A DNA stretch of 51,197 nucleotides, taken from the NCBI GenBank assembly GCA_050249355.1, contig JBFWQQ010000003.1:1-51197 (forward strand), read 5' to 3'. Positions 8,788 through 16,808 of this stretch are shown piece by piece. This DNA comes from CAZAQK01 sp050249355 (GTDB lineage: Bacteria; Pseudomonadota; Alphaproteobacteria; Rickettsiales; SXRF01). The position numbers and the translations under genes are program-made. The notes under the pieces were generated by a model that was not told the origin of the DNA, searched no databases, and saw only the letters and a list, made by a program, of their open reading frames with translations. How positions within the stretch are numbered: position 1 is the stretch's first letter; every line of letters starts with the position of its first letter.

Positions 8788-9600
8788 TTACCAAGGGGTT
8801 ACATTATCCCACCACGAATCTTCTTCTTGAGAACCCGTAGCTGTTTTCACGTCCTCGCCGGTAAGCAGGCGGTAGCTGTCGCGGTACCAGATGCTGCGCG
8901 GGTAATTATGACCGAGCACCGAAGCATAGCGGCGGGCCTCGTCGATCACGCCAAGCCTGAGGTATATCTCCACCAGCCGGTGCAGGGCCTCTTCTGCGTG
9001 CGTGGTGGTTTCGTAGGTTTCCACCACGTAGCGGAAACGGTTGGCCGCCGCCACATAATCATCACGCACGAGATAATAGCGGCCGATCTCCATTTCCTTG
9101 CCGGCCAGATGGTCGATTGTCAGGTCAAGCTTGATCTTGGCATCGCGCGCATATTCGCTGTTCGGGAAGCGGCGGATGACATCGCGCAGCGCCTGCATGG
9201 CCAGCTGGGTCATTTTCTGATCACGGCCCACGTCGGATATCTGCTCGTAGTAGCTGAGCGCGATCAGGTAATAGGCATAGGGCGCCGATTCCTCGCCGGG
9301 ATACAGGCGCACATAACGTTCCAGTATGTCGATCGCCTCGTCGTATTTGCGTACCTGATAGTAGGAGAATGCCGCCATCACCTGCGAATGCGGGGCCAGC
9401 TCGGAATACGGGTGCTGGCGCTCCACCTCTTCGAACGCAGTAACTGCCTCGGTGTATTCCTGTTCATCCACCAGATCGCGTGCTTTATTATAGAGCTCTT
9501 CGGCGCTGGCAGGCGGCAGGGTCTTTTCTTCCTCGGCGCTGTCGCCACAGGCGGTGAGCAGCAGGGAAGACAGCACAAGGACGGATAGGGGTTTTTTCAT
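8788..9600 (-). CDS. bamD: Outer membrane assembly lipoprotein BamD
   Basis: The product is 270 aa. It begins MKKPLSVLVLSSLLLTAC, a lipoprotein signal with lipobox LTAC (lipidated Cys 18). The mature part is a run of TPR-like helical repeats (SAEELYNKARDLVDEQEYTEAV..., YPGEESAPYAYYLIALSYY, RFPNSEYARDAK), the BamD/ComL architecture. It acts in the periplasm on the outer membrane as part of the BAM complex. A longer in-frame start (9624) lacks a signal peptide at its N-terminus and is rejected. It has its own promoter-like sequence just upstream. Confidence 0.93.
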   Translation of the reverse strand: MKKPLSVLVLSSLLLTACGDSAEEEKTLPPASAEELYNKARDLVDEQEYTEAVTAFEEVERQHPYSELAPHSQVMAAFSYYQVRKYDEAIDILERYVRLYPGEESAPYAYYLIALSYYEQISDVGRDQKMTQLAMQALRDVIRRFPNSEYARDAKIKLDLTIDHLAGKEMEIGRYYLVRDDYVAAANRFRYVVETYETTTHAEEALHRLVEIYLRLGVIDEARRYASVLGHNYPRSIWYRDSYRLLTGEDVKTATGSQEEDSWWDNVTPW

Positions 9601-9624
9601 TGCATACCTGATTGTTACCTGCAT

Positions 9625-9653
9625 GTTATATCAGGCAAAATCACGGCGTCCAA
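9625..9653 (-). promoter_or_regulatory. Candidate sigma-70 promoter for bamD-recN-ligA
   Basis: On the minus strand, TTGGAC (9653-9648) and TATAAC (9630-9625) are separated by exactly 17 bases. The -10 box is 25 bases upstream of the bamD ATG. The -10 region lies in the word GCCTGATATAACA, which is also found before ftsA. Confidence 0.5.
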
Positions 9654-9665
9654 CTAAGAAATGAA

Positions 9666-10589
9666 TCAGGCGTAGGCGGCGGTTTCGCTGCTGGCGGCGA
9701 TCACTGCGTCCGGCAATGCATCCGGATCGGTAACCGTGTAAGCCGTGCTGTCAGCCAGCAGGGCACGCAGCAGCAGATTGTTGATGCCATGGCCGGGGCG
9801 GTTGAAGGTAAAGCTGCCATCGATACGCAGGCCGGCAAGGAACAGGTCACCCAGACAGTCGAGCGCTTTGTGGCGCACAAACTCATCGTCGTAGCGCAGG
9901 CCACCTTCATTCAACACACCGTCTTTGCTGACAACGATGGCATTATCCAGCGAGCCACCCAGGGCCAGCCCCTGTTTCTGCAGCGCCTCCACCTCGTGGT
10001 CAAAACCAAAGGTACGGGCACGCGACAATGCCTGCTTGAAGGTAGTATCACGGAAGTCGTAGCGGGCGCGCTGGTGGCGGATCACCGCATTGTCGAAATC
10101 GATAGCGATCGACAGCACGCACCCCTCTTCGCCTTCCACATTCGGTTCGATACGGGCAGTGCTTTTGCCCTCGGTCACTTCGACAGGTTTCAGTATTTTT
10201 ATCATGCGGCGCGGGCGGGCCTGCTGCACCACACCGGCACATTCGATGAGAAATACGAACGGCTCGGAGCTGCCATCCATGATGGGAACTTCCGGCCCGT
10301 CGAGCTCGATGAGCGCGTTGTCGATACCGGCGCCCCAAAGGGCAGCCATGATATGCTCGATGGTGGAAACCGAAACGCCAAAGCTATTGCGGATGGTGGT
10401 TCCCAGACGGGTATCCACCACCAGGTCATAGCGGGCGGGCACGATACTGTGTGCCGCTTCCACATCAAGGCGTTTGAATATGATACCGGAATCCGTCACC
10501 GCCGGGCGCAGGGTAAGCTGCACCTGTTTGCCCGAATGCAGCCCGATGCCGGTGCAGGATACGCGATTTGCCAGGGTCGTTTGTTTCAT
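9666..10589 (-). CDS. lpxC: UDP-3-O-acyl-N-acetylglucosamine deacetylase
   Basis: The product is 307 aa, the expected length. The zinc ligands fall at H79 (TIEHIMAAL), H240 and D244 (RHKALDCLGD), close to E. coli LpxC numbering, and the general-base-region histidine H268 is in GHGINN. It carries out the first committed step of lipid A synthesis in the cytosol, so the cell makes lipid A. It lies between the FkbM-like methyltransferase and bamD on the same strand. The N-terminus MKQTTLANRVSCTGIGLHSGK is canonical and fixes the start. Confidence 0.97.
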   Translation of the reverse strand: MKQTTLANRVSCTGIGLHSGKQVQLTLRPAVTDSGIIFKRLDVEAAHSIVPARYDLVVDTRLGTTIRNSFGVSVSTIEHIMAALWGAGIDNALIELDGPEVPIMDGSSEPFVFLIECAGVVQQARPRRMIKILKPVEVTEGKSTARIEPNVEGEEGCVLSIAIDFDNAVIRHQRARYDFRDTTFKQALSRARTFGFDHEVEALQKQGLALGGSLDNAIVVSKDGVLNEGGLRYDDEFVRHKALDCLGDLFLAGLRIDGSFTFNRPGHGINNLLLRALLADSTAYTVTDPDALPDAVIAASSETAAYA

Positions 10590-10747
10590 TGGAGTAACAT
10601 GCTAGGGTTTTATTGTTTTTACCCCCCGACCGTACCCTAAACCGCACGCGGCTTTCAAACAGGTAATTGTTACAGTTTGTTACAAAACAACCATATGGAT
10701 TAATTGTAGAAATTTGAAATTCTGGGGTTAATAGTTTTTAATCGCCA
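10590..10747 (-). promoter_or_regulatory. lpxC upstream region
   Basis: This is a 158-base AT-rich spacer between the FkbM-like gene and lpxC, much longer than other gaps in the cluster. It contains TTGTTACAAACTGTAAC-type inverted text around 10668-10690 (GTTACAGTTTGTTAC). It probably holds the lpxC promoter, but I cannot assign the boxes with confidence. Confidence 0.3.
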
Positions 10748-11623
10748 TCAAGGCAGGATAGTTTTTACCCGCTCCTGCGGGCAGGCAATTACATCCTGTA
10801 TCTTGGGGGTCAGGTGGTAATCGTAAGGCGCTAGCCGGTACGAGCCGCTGTTGTTGCTGCCTGTGACAAAATAGCAGAACACATAATTTTCCGGGAACAT
10901 GGCCATAAAGTCCTGCTCGCCACCCAGTGTTTCGCGTGTTTTGGGCGAGAGTTCTATCACCATCAGCGGACGGTGCATGGTGATGGTTGCATTCAGCCCT
11001 TCAAGCACGAATTTCTCGAAGCCTTCAACATCTGCTTTCAATATATCTACCCGTCCCAACCCCAGATCATCGCCACGCTTAAGCTGCATATCGCCGAGAT
11101 AGTAATTGTCCTCTTTATGGTCGGCAAAGAAGGATGCCGCGCCCAGGTTGGCCTCCGGGGCCGCATAGAATGGTAAGGTGGCTTCCTCATTGCTGAGACC
11201 GAACGGATGCACGGTGATGTTGGATATGCCATTGAGCGCGATGTTGGCCTTCAACTGCTTCCGTACCCGCTCGAACGGCTCAAACGCATGCACAGCATCC
11301 ACCAGCGTGGAAAGATACAGGCTGTGATTACCGGCATTTGCACCGACATCGAAGAATACCAGATCGTGCTCGCCGGATACTCGCAGCTTACGAACATAAT
11401 CGCGCAGCATGAACAGCATGTATTTTTCATGCGCGCCGCAGAAATACACCAGCCGGTCGATGTAGTTGACGATATTACCACGGAATCTCAGCCCCAGCAG
11501 ATCGGCCTCGAACGGATAGTCCTGCAGCATGGCGGGATGCAGTTTTTTGATAACGGAACGGCGTGTTTTGTATGGCAGCCAACGCTGGCGGGATAATGCA
11601 ACGGCAAGTGATTTAGTCGTCAT
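10748..11623 (-). CDS. FkbM-family SAM-dependent methyltransferase
   Basis: The product is 291 aa from ATG 11623. SAM-binding motif I is LVFFDVGANAGNHSLYLS and the family's second motif is VDILKADVEGFEKFVLEGL, as in the FkbM domain. An AFEPFERVRKQLKANIALNG stretch follows motif I as expected. Such enzymes O-methylate sugars, polyketides or small molecules; the substrate is unknown. It is inserted between ftsZ and lpxC on the same strand, where alphaproteobacteria usually have lpxC next, so it is an accessory gene in an otherwise conserved cluster. No clear Shine-Dalgarno sequence precedes this ATG; a longer frame reaches 11695, where codons look non-coding. Confidence 0.85.
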   Translation of the reverse strand: MTTKSLAVALSRQRWLPYKTRRSVIKKLHPAMLQDYPFEADLLGLRFRGNIVNYIDRLVYFCGAHEKYMLFMLRDYVRKLRVSGEHDLVFFDVGANAGNHSLYLSTLVDAVHAFEPFERVRKQLKANIALNGISNITVHPFGLSNEEATLPFYAAPEANLGAASFFADHKEDNYYLGDMQLKRGDDLGLGRVDILKADVEGFEKFVLEGLNATITMHRPLMVIELSPKTRETLGGEQDFMAMFPENYVFCYFVTGSNNSGSYRLAPYDYHLTPKIQDVIACPQERVKTILP

Positions 11624-11751
11624 GCTATGTATATAAATAATTCGCTGCGCTGGAGCAAATGCGATGATGTTTGATAACCGCAGCGCAGAGTACACCTAGT
11701 ACGTGAGCAGCGGAAGCGCAAAATATCAAGCAATTTGGCCGGCGCGGTGGA

Positions 11752-13401
11752 TTAGTTAGCCTGCCTGCGCAGGAACGCAGGGATATCCAGATATTGTTCC
11801 TCTTCCTGCTTTTTTTCGTGCTGCTGCTGCGGCTGCACGGCCTGCTGGCGCTGTACCACCTGCACCCGTCCCGCCACTTCCTGACGACCGAACGACTCGC
11901 TGCGACCGGAGAATGCACGCCCGACATCCGCCATACGTTTCAGGAAACCACGCCCCTCATCATCCTGTGCGGATTCACGGTATTCGTTACGCGGCGAAAT
12001 AGCTTGCGCCGCTTGCTGGGGGTACTGTTCATACTGCTGCGATTGTTCCTGCTGTGGCGCCTGCGGCATGGCTTGTTGGTGTACCACAGGGGCAGGATCT
12101 TGTTCCGGCTCGTGATCACGCTGGCCAGAAGATGTTGCAGGTTGCGCCTGTTCCTGCGCAGGAGCCGCGGATTCCGGCTTGCGCGGCTCTGCACGTACAA
12201 CGGCAGGCGGAGTGCGAGACTCCATGGCAGCGCGTGCAGCCATGGCAGCAGCTTCCGGCATATAGGCGCGGGAGTGCTCCCCGAACGCAGCCGGACGCAC
12301 GATCGGTGTGGCCGGACGCTGGGCCTGCTCAGCCTGTTTGGTCGATGACGACGGCGGGGTAAAGGCAAATGCCTTTTTCGGCTCAGCCACCGGGAAAGAT
12401 TTATGCTGATTGTTCGGGCTTACCGCATTCGACTCCGCATCAATGCCGGTTGCCACGACCGATACGCGCATCGTTCCATTCATTTCATCACTGAATGTAG
12501 ATCCGAATATGATGTTGGCATCCGGGTCGACCTCTTCACGCACGCGGTTGGCCGCTTCGTCCACCTCGTACAAGGTCATGTCGTTACCGCCGGTGATGTT
12601 GATCAGAAGCGCGCGGGCACCTTTGAGCGATACATCATCGAGCAGCGGGTTAGAGATCGCCGCTTCGGCCGCTTCGATGGCCCGGCGTTCCCCGGTGGCT
12701 TCACCGGTACCCATCATGGCTTTGCCCATCTCACGCATCACGCTGCGGATATCCGCAAAGTCGAGATTGATGAGACCCGGGCGCACCATCAGGTCGGTGA
12801 CCCCACGCACCCCTGAGTGCAGCACTTCATCCGCCATCTGGAAAGCCTGGGCGAAGGTTGTGCTTTCATTGGCCAGACGGAACAGGTTCTGGTTCGGAAT
12901 GACGATCAGGGTATCGACATATTCCTGCAGTTCCTTCAGGCCGCTCTCCGCCAGACGCATGCGATAGGTGCCCTCGAACTGGAATGGCTTGGTTACCACC
13001 GCGACGGTCAGGATGCCCTGCTCTTTTGCGAGCCGCGCCACAACCGGCGCCGCTCCCGTCCCGGTGCCACCACCCATACCGGCTGTGATGAACACCATAT
13101 TGCTGCCTTCCACATAGGCGGCGATTTCTTCTGCAACCTCTTCGGCAGCTGCCTTGCCGATATCCGGGTTGGCTCCAGCACCAAGACCCTTGGTGATGCC
13201 TGCACCGAGCTGAATGGTGCGCTCGGTGAGCGAATGATCCAGCGCCTGCGCATCGGTATTGGCGACCACGAAATTCACACCTTCGAGCTGTGAGGCGATC
13301 ATGTTGTTGACCGCGTTGCCACCCGCGCCGCCCACACCGATGACGGTAATAGTAGGACGGAGCACCTGATTGTTTTCCGGAAGCTGCAGATTGATGGTCA
13401 T
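11752..13401 (-). CDS. ftsZ: Cell division GTPase FtsZ
   Basis: The product is 549 aa, long because of the linker. The tubulin-like GTPase core (about 15-320) has the G-box GGGTGTGAAP at 110-119 and the T7-loop region NLDFADIRSVM. A disordered Pro/Gln/Ala-rich linker of about 200 residues follows, with long Q runs. The C-terminal conserved peptide LDIPAFLRRQAN, which binds FtsA, is intact. It forms the cytokinetic ring. It is last of the division genes proper, with a 204-base gap from ftsA that may hold its own promoter. Confidence 0.98.
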   Translation of the reverse strand: MTINLQLPENNQVLRPTITVIGVGGAGGNAVNNMIASQLEGVNFVVANTDAQALDHSLTERTIQLGAGITKGLGAGANPDIGKAAAEEVAEEIAAYVEGSNMVFITAGMGGGTGTGAAPVVARLAKEQGILTVAVVTKPFQFEGTYRMRLAESGLKELQEYVDTLIVIPNQNLFRLANESTTFAQAFQMADEVLHSGVRGVTDLMVRPGLINLDFADIRSVMREMGKAMMGTGEATGERRAIEAAEAAISNPLLDDVSLKGARALLINITGGNDMTLYEVDEAANRVREEVDPDANIIFGSTFSDEMNGTMRVSVVATGIDAESNAVSPNNQHKSFPVAEPKKAFAFTPPSSSTKQAEQAQRPATPIVRPAAFGEHSRAYMPEAAAMAARAAMESRTPPAVVRAEPRKPESAAPAQEQAQPATSSGQRDHEPEQDPAPVVHQQAMPQAPQQEQSQQYEQYPQQAAQAISPRNEYRESAQDDEGRGFLKRMADVGRAFSGRSESFGRQEVAGRVQVVQRQQAVQPQQQHEKKQEEEQYLDIPAFLRRQAN

Positions 13402-13605
13402 GGCGTAAATTCCTTTTTTGCTAAATGGTTAGGCCCATTCCCGTTGCAAAAACAAAACACACATATTGTTTTTATATTCCCGTTTTAACACTACATTTAG
13501 TGGTTTGCATCTTTTTTTTTCGTCATTCGAGACCAATCTCTACAAGATCAAGGATATTAGTCACCACATCCCATGGCCCGCAAATGCCTCACCGGGGATG
13601 ACGGC
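13402..13605 (-). promoter_or_regulatory. ftsA-ftsZ spacer, likely ftsZ promoter region
   Basis: A 204-base AT-rich gap upstream of ftsZ includes a long T tract and TATTGTTTTTATATTC. ftsZ commonly has additional promoters here in alphaproteobacteria. I see no unambiguous -35/-10 pair or CtrA box. Confidence 0.3.
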
Positions 13606-14874
13606 TTAAAAATTCTCCTTGAACCAGCTGACCACTTTTTCAAAGCCGGCGGTGAAATTCCCACGGCGACGATTCAGGTCGAACATCTGCTCTTCCATCG
13701 GCTTTTTTACCACATATTCCACCATGCCGAGCGCCGTCGCAAATGCAGGGCCGCTGACCGATTCAGCCAGTCCCGGAAGCGCATGCGGACGACCGAGGCG
13801 CACTTGTTTATTCAAAAGCTGCGACGCCATTTCACGCACCCCCAGAAGCTGGCTTGCTCCACCCGTAAGCACCACACGTTTCCCTGCAAGGTGCGACACA
13901 CCGGCAATTTCGATCTTGCTGCGGATCATTTCAAATATTTCCTCGATACGCGGGCGGATGACCCCCACCAGCATGGAGCGTGGCATGGTATTGCTCTCAT
14001 CGTCGTAATCTTCCTCGCCCAGTGGCGGCACATCAATCATCACCTGGTCATCGCTGGGGGATGGAGTAGCGCTGCCATGCAGTGTTTTCAGGCGTTCGGC
14101 ATTATGCAGGCTGGTGGAAAGCCCGCGCGCAATGTCGTTGGTCACATGGCTGCCGCCGACCGGGATGGCATCGGTATAAATGTTCTTGCCGCCGGAGAAT
14201 ACGCAAAAACTGGTCACTCCCGCACCCATATCCACCAAAGTGACACCTAGTTGCTTTTCATCCTCTTCCAGCACGGAAAGCGCCGAGGCATACGGGCTGG
14301 CGATATATTCATCGACATTCAGGTGGCAACGGCCGATGCAATGTGCGAGGTTACGCGTCACACTTGGCAGGCCAGTGATCATGTGCAAATCTGCCCCCAG
14401 CTTTTTTCCATACATCTTGCGCGGATCGGTAATACCCTTGGCACCGTCGAGGTAATAGGAAACCGGGATGCAGTGTATAATCTCCAGCTCGCTATGCGAT
14501 ACCGAAGCACGCCCCTGCTCCACTATGTCCATGATATCGCGGTCGGTCACCTCTTCGCCCAGCATGCTCATTTCCACCATGACATTGCGCGATACCAGAT
14601 TGCCGCCCGACAGGCTGACCAGCACATTCTCTACCTGCTCGCCTGCCATCTGCTCGGCCGCATGCACGGCAGAAACCAACGATGCTTCCGCCTCAGCGAA
14701 ATCCGTTATGATACCGGAACGAATACCTTTGGAAAGCTGGTGCCCGATACCGGTGACCTTGATCTCACCGGCGGAGTCTATATGAGCGATAAAGCAGGCG
14801 ATCTTAGCCGTCCCTACGTCCAGTACGGCCACGCTCCCCATATCATTATTCTGGTTCTTTGTCGTCTTTTTCAT
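13606..14874 (-). CDS. ftsA: Cell division protein FtsA
   Basis: The product is 422 aa, an actin-fold ATPase. Visible motifs are phosphate 1 VAVLDVGTAKIACFIA, phosphate 2 VTLVDMGAGVTSFCVF and the adenosine motif VVLTGGASQLLGVREMA. The C-terminal end GNFTAGFEKVVSWFKENF is the amphipathic membrane-targeting helix. It tethers FtsZ to the inner membrane and recruits later divisome proteins. It starts at MKKTTKNQNND and lies between ftsQ and ftsZ in standard order. Confidence 0.97.
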   Translation of the reverse strand: MKKTTKNQNNDMGSVAVLDVGTAKIACFIAHIDSAGEIKVTGIGHQLSKGIRSGIITDFAEAEASLVSAVHAAEQMAGEQVENVLVSLSGGNLVSRNVMVEMSMLGEEVTDRDIMDIVEQGRASVSHSELEIIHCIPVSYYLDGAKGITDPRKMYGKKLGADLHMITGLPSVTRNLAHCIGRCHLNVDEYIASPYASALSVLEEDEKQLGVTLVDMGAGVTSFCVFSGGKNIYTDAIPVGGSHVTNDIARGLSTSLHNAERLKTLHGSATPSPSDDQVMIDVPPLGEEDYDDESNTMPRSMLVGVIRPRIEEIFEMIRSKIEIAGVSHLAGKRVVLTGGASQLLGVREMASQLLNKQVRLGRPHALPGLAESVSGPAFATALGMVEYVVKKPMEEQMFDLNRRRGNFTAGFEKVVSWFKENF

Positions 14875-14935
14875 GGTGCCTTGCTGTTATATCAGGCTAC
14901 TCTACAATGAATCAGGCAACACGCAATTTGATTTT

Positions 14936-15817
14936 TTAAGTTTCTTTGGCCACGTCCAGCTTCACTGGCTCCGCTTCCACCGGCAAGGTGATGAACATGC
15001 GGCCATTGACACGCAGGTCGATCGCTTGCAGATCACGATCGAGTAATGCCTGTTTTTCATGCATTTGGGCCAGTCTTGCCCATGCCGCTTGTGGATCTTT
15101 CTCCGGCAGCTTGACTTCGGTGTTATCATCCATCCGAATGTTCCAGCGCCGACTGCTTATGCGTACCGCCGCTTTAAAACGCGGCGCCAGTTCTTTCTCA
15201 GCCTGCAGCAGTTGCAGCACCTCGCCCACGCTGGCCGGGGCGTTCTTGCCCACCACCAGCGGCAGGTGCGGATATTCGGCCACTTTGATATCCGGCATGG
15301 ACACGCCATTATCATCAATGAGCGTATAGTTTCCCTGATATTGCCATATCGCCACCGGCTGGCGCTCAAGTATCTTCACATTCAGGCGGCCCGGCAGCTC
15401 GCGCTCTACATAGGCCGTATGGATGGAGCTGATGCCTTCCAGCCGCTGTCGCAGGTCTTCCAGTGATACCTGCAGGATGGGATCGCCTTTTTTCAGGCCG
15501 ATCACTTTGCGTATTTCCTCTGTTGGCGTACGGTAGCGCCCCTCCAGATACAGGACTTCAAAGCCAAATCCCGCATCGGCGGTTAGCTGGTACATGCCAT
15601 TGGTGATGGTGGTATAGGCATGGGAAATCAGGCTGTGCTTCCAGATAAAAAATCCCGTGACCCCGGCAACCACCACTGCGGCAGCGGCACCACCCATCCT
15701 TACCTTACGCATCAGTTCCGCGCGTTTCTTGCGGGCATTCTTCTCGCGCATGATCTGCTGCGTCTGGCGCTGGCGCGACGTCATATTGCTGGTTTTTTTC
15801 GCTTTTTTACGGGCCAT
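14936..15817 (-). CDS. ftsQ: Cell division protein FtsQ
   Basis: The product is 293 aa from MARKKAKKTSN at 15817, one base after the ddl stop. A long basic cytoplasmic N-terminus (about 1-40) precedes one membrane segment (MGGAAAAVVVAGVTGFFIW, about 42-60). The POTRA domain begins FEVLYLEGRYRTPTEEIRKVIGL and is followed by the FtsQ beta domain (ERELPGRLNVKILERQPVAIWQ...LIDDNGV). It is a bitopic divisome protein that recruits FtsB/FtsL. A longer frame (to 15880) overlaps ddl and is rejected. Confidence 0.94.
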   Translation of the reverse strand: MARKKAKKTSNMTSRQRQTQQIMREKNARKKRAELMRKVRMGGAAAAVVVAGVTGFFIWKHSLISHAYTTITNGMYQLTADAGFGFEVLYLEGRYRTPTEEIRKVIGLKKGDPILQVSLEDLRQRLEGISSIHTAYVERELPGRLNVKILERQPVAIWQYQGNYTLIDDNGVSMPDIKVAEYPHLPLVVGKNAPASVGEVLQLLQAEKELAPRFKAAVRISSRRWNIRMDDNTEVKLPEKDPQAAWARLAQMHEKQALLDRDLQAIDLRVNGRMFITLPVEAEPVKLDVAKET

Positions 15818-15818
15818 A

Positions 15819-16808
15819 TCAACCTTTGGCGGCGTGTGTAAGAGCATCCGGTATGGCAGAATGTTTTGCCTGCAGGGCATCTTCTACCAATAATCTTACC
15901 AATTCATTAAAAGATACGCCGGCATGTGCCGCGATCTCCGGTGACAGGGATAGTGCCGTCATGCCGGGTTGGGTATTAATCTCCAGCAGATAGAATGTAT
16001 CGCCGTCATAACGGAAGTCCGAACGGGTCAGGCCACGGCAGCCAAGCGCAACATGTGCGCGCTCGGCCAGCTGCATCACGTGGTCGCGCTCCCTATCGGT
16101 CAGCGGTGCCGGGCACAGATGCTCGGTTTTTCCGTCGGTATATTTGTTGGTGTAGTCGTAAAAGCCTTCCAGCGGGCGAATCTCGGTCACGCCCATCGCC
16201 TTGCCGGACAGCACCGCCACGGTGATCTCCCGGCCGGGAATATATTCCTCTACGAGGAACGTGGCGTGTGATGCGCGGCGTGTGGCGCAAGAGGTTTCCT
16301 GCCCCACGCTCCACACTCCACGCTCCGCTATCTGACTCAATGGACGGCTGTCCTCGGCGGTCACAATCACCACGCCGACACTGGAACCCTCATCCGCCGG
16401 TTTCACCACGAACGGTCGCGGCAACGGATCGCCACCCGAAAGCAGCGCCTCTGCAGTCAGCGTCACCCCGCCCGGACAGCGCAAGCCCGCTGCTTCGAAC
16501 ACACGCTTAGCCATAGGCTTATCCATCGCCACCGCAGATGCCAACACGCCCGAATGGGTGTAGGGAATGCCCATCAGCTCTAGCATGCCTTGTACACAGC
16601 CATCTTCACCAAAGCGGCCATGCAGCGCGTTGAATACTACATCCGGTTTAGCTGCCGCCAGTTTTGCAGCTATATCCGGCGCCACGTCGATCTCGGTCAC
16701 CTTATAGCCGTTGGCACGCAACGCATTGGCACAGGCAGCGCCACTGTTGAGTGAAACCTCACGCTCAGCCGACCAACCGCCTTTGAGTAGTGCCACGTGT
16801 AGTGTCAT
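15819..16808 (-). CDS. ddl: D-alanine--D-alanine ligase
   Basis: The product is 329 aa from MTLHVALLKGGWSAEREVSL. ATP-grasp fold with the Ddl markers ALHGRFGEDGCVQG, PFVVKPADEGSSVGV, FLVEEYIPGREITV and FYLLEINTQPGMT. It supplies D-Ala-D-Ala for MurF. The ATG at 16808 overlaps the murB TGA (ATGA). Between SQIAE and FLVEEY the protein has an extra stretch, GVWSVGQETSCATRRASHA, encoded by repeat-rich DNA. Usual Ddl proteins have a plain helical segment here, so this looks like an in-frame insertion or replacement. Confidence 0.95.
   Translation of the reverse strand: MTLHVALLKGGWSAEREVSLNSGAACANALRANGYKVTEIDVAPDIAAKLAAAKPDVVFNALHGRFGEDGCVQGMLELMGIPYTHSGVLASAVAMDKPMAKRVFEAAGLRCPGGVTLTAEALLSGGDPLPRPFVVKPADEGSSVGVVIVTAEDSRPLSQIAERGVWSVGQETSCATRRASHATFLVEEYIPGREITVAVLSGKAMGVTEIRPLEGFYDYTNKYTDGKTEHLCPAPLTDRERDHVMQLAERAHVALGCRGLTRSDFRYDGDTFYLLEINTQPGMTALSLSPEIAAHAGVSFNELVRLLVEDALQAKHSAIPDALTHAAKG
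16262..16330 (-). repeat. Repeat-like in-frame insertion within ddl
   Basis: On the minus strand the words GCGTGGAGT and GTGGAGCGTGGGGC form a short imperfect tandem array. This is followed by GCGCCACACGC, which can pair with GCGTGGGGC to give a hairpin. It encodes the non-conserved stretch GVWSVGQETSCATRRASHA. It is not clearly related to the SAGR element, and no second copy was seen. Confidence 0.4.

Noticed and set aside
11625..11751. Hairpin-like CTGCGCT/AGCGCAG text and AGTACACCTAGTACGTGAGC in the FkbM-ftsZ gap
   Set aside because: It looks repeat-like, but I found no second copy in the window, so I cannot support a repeat or RNA.
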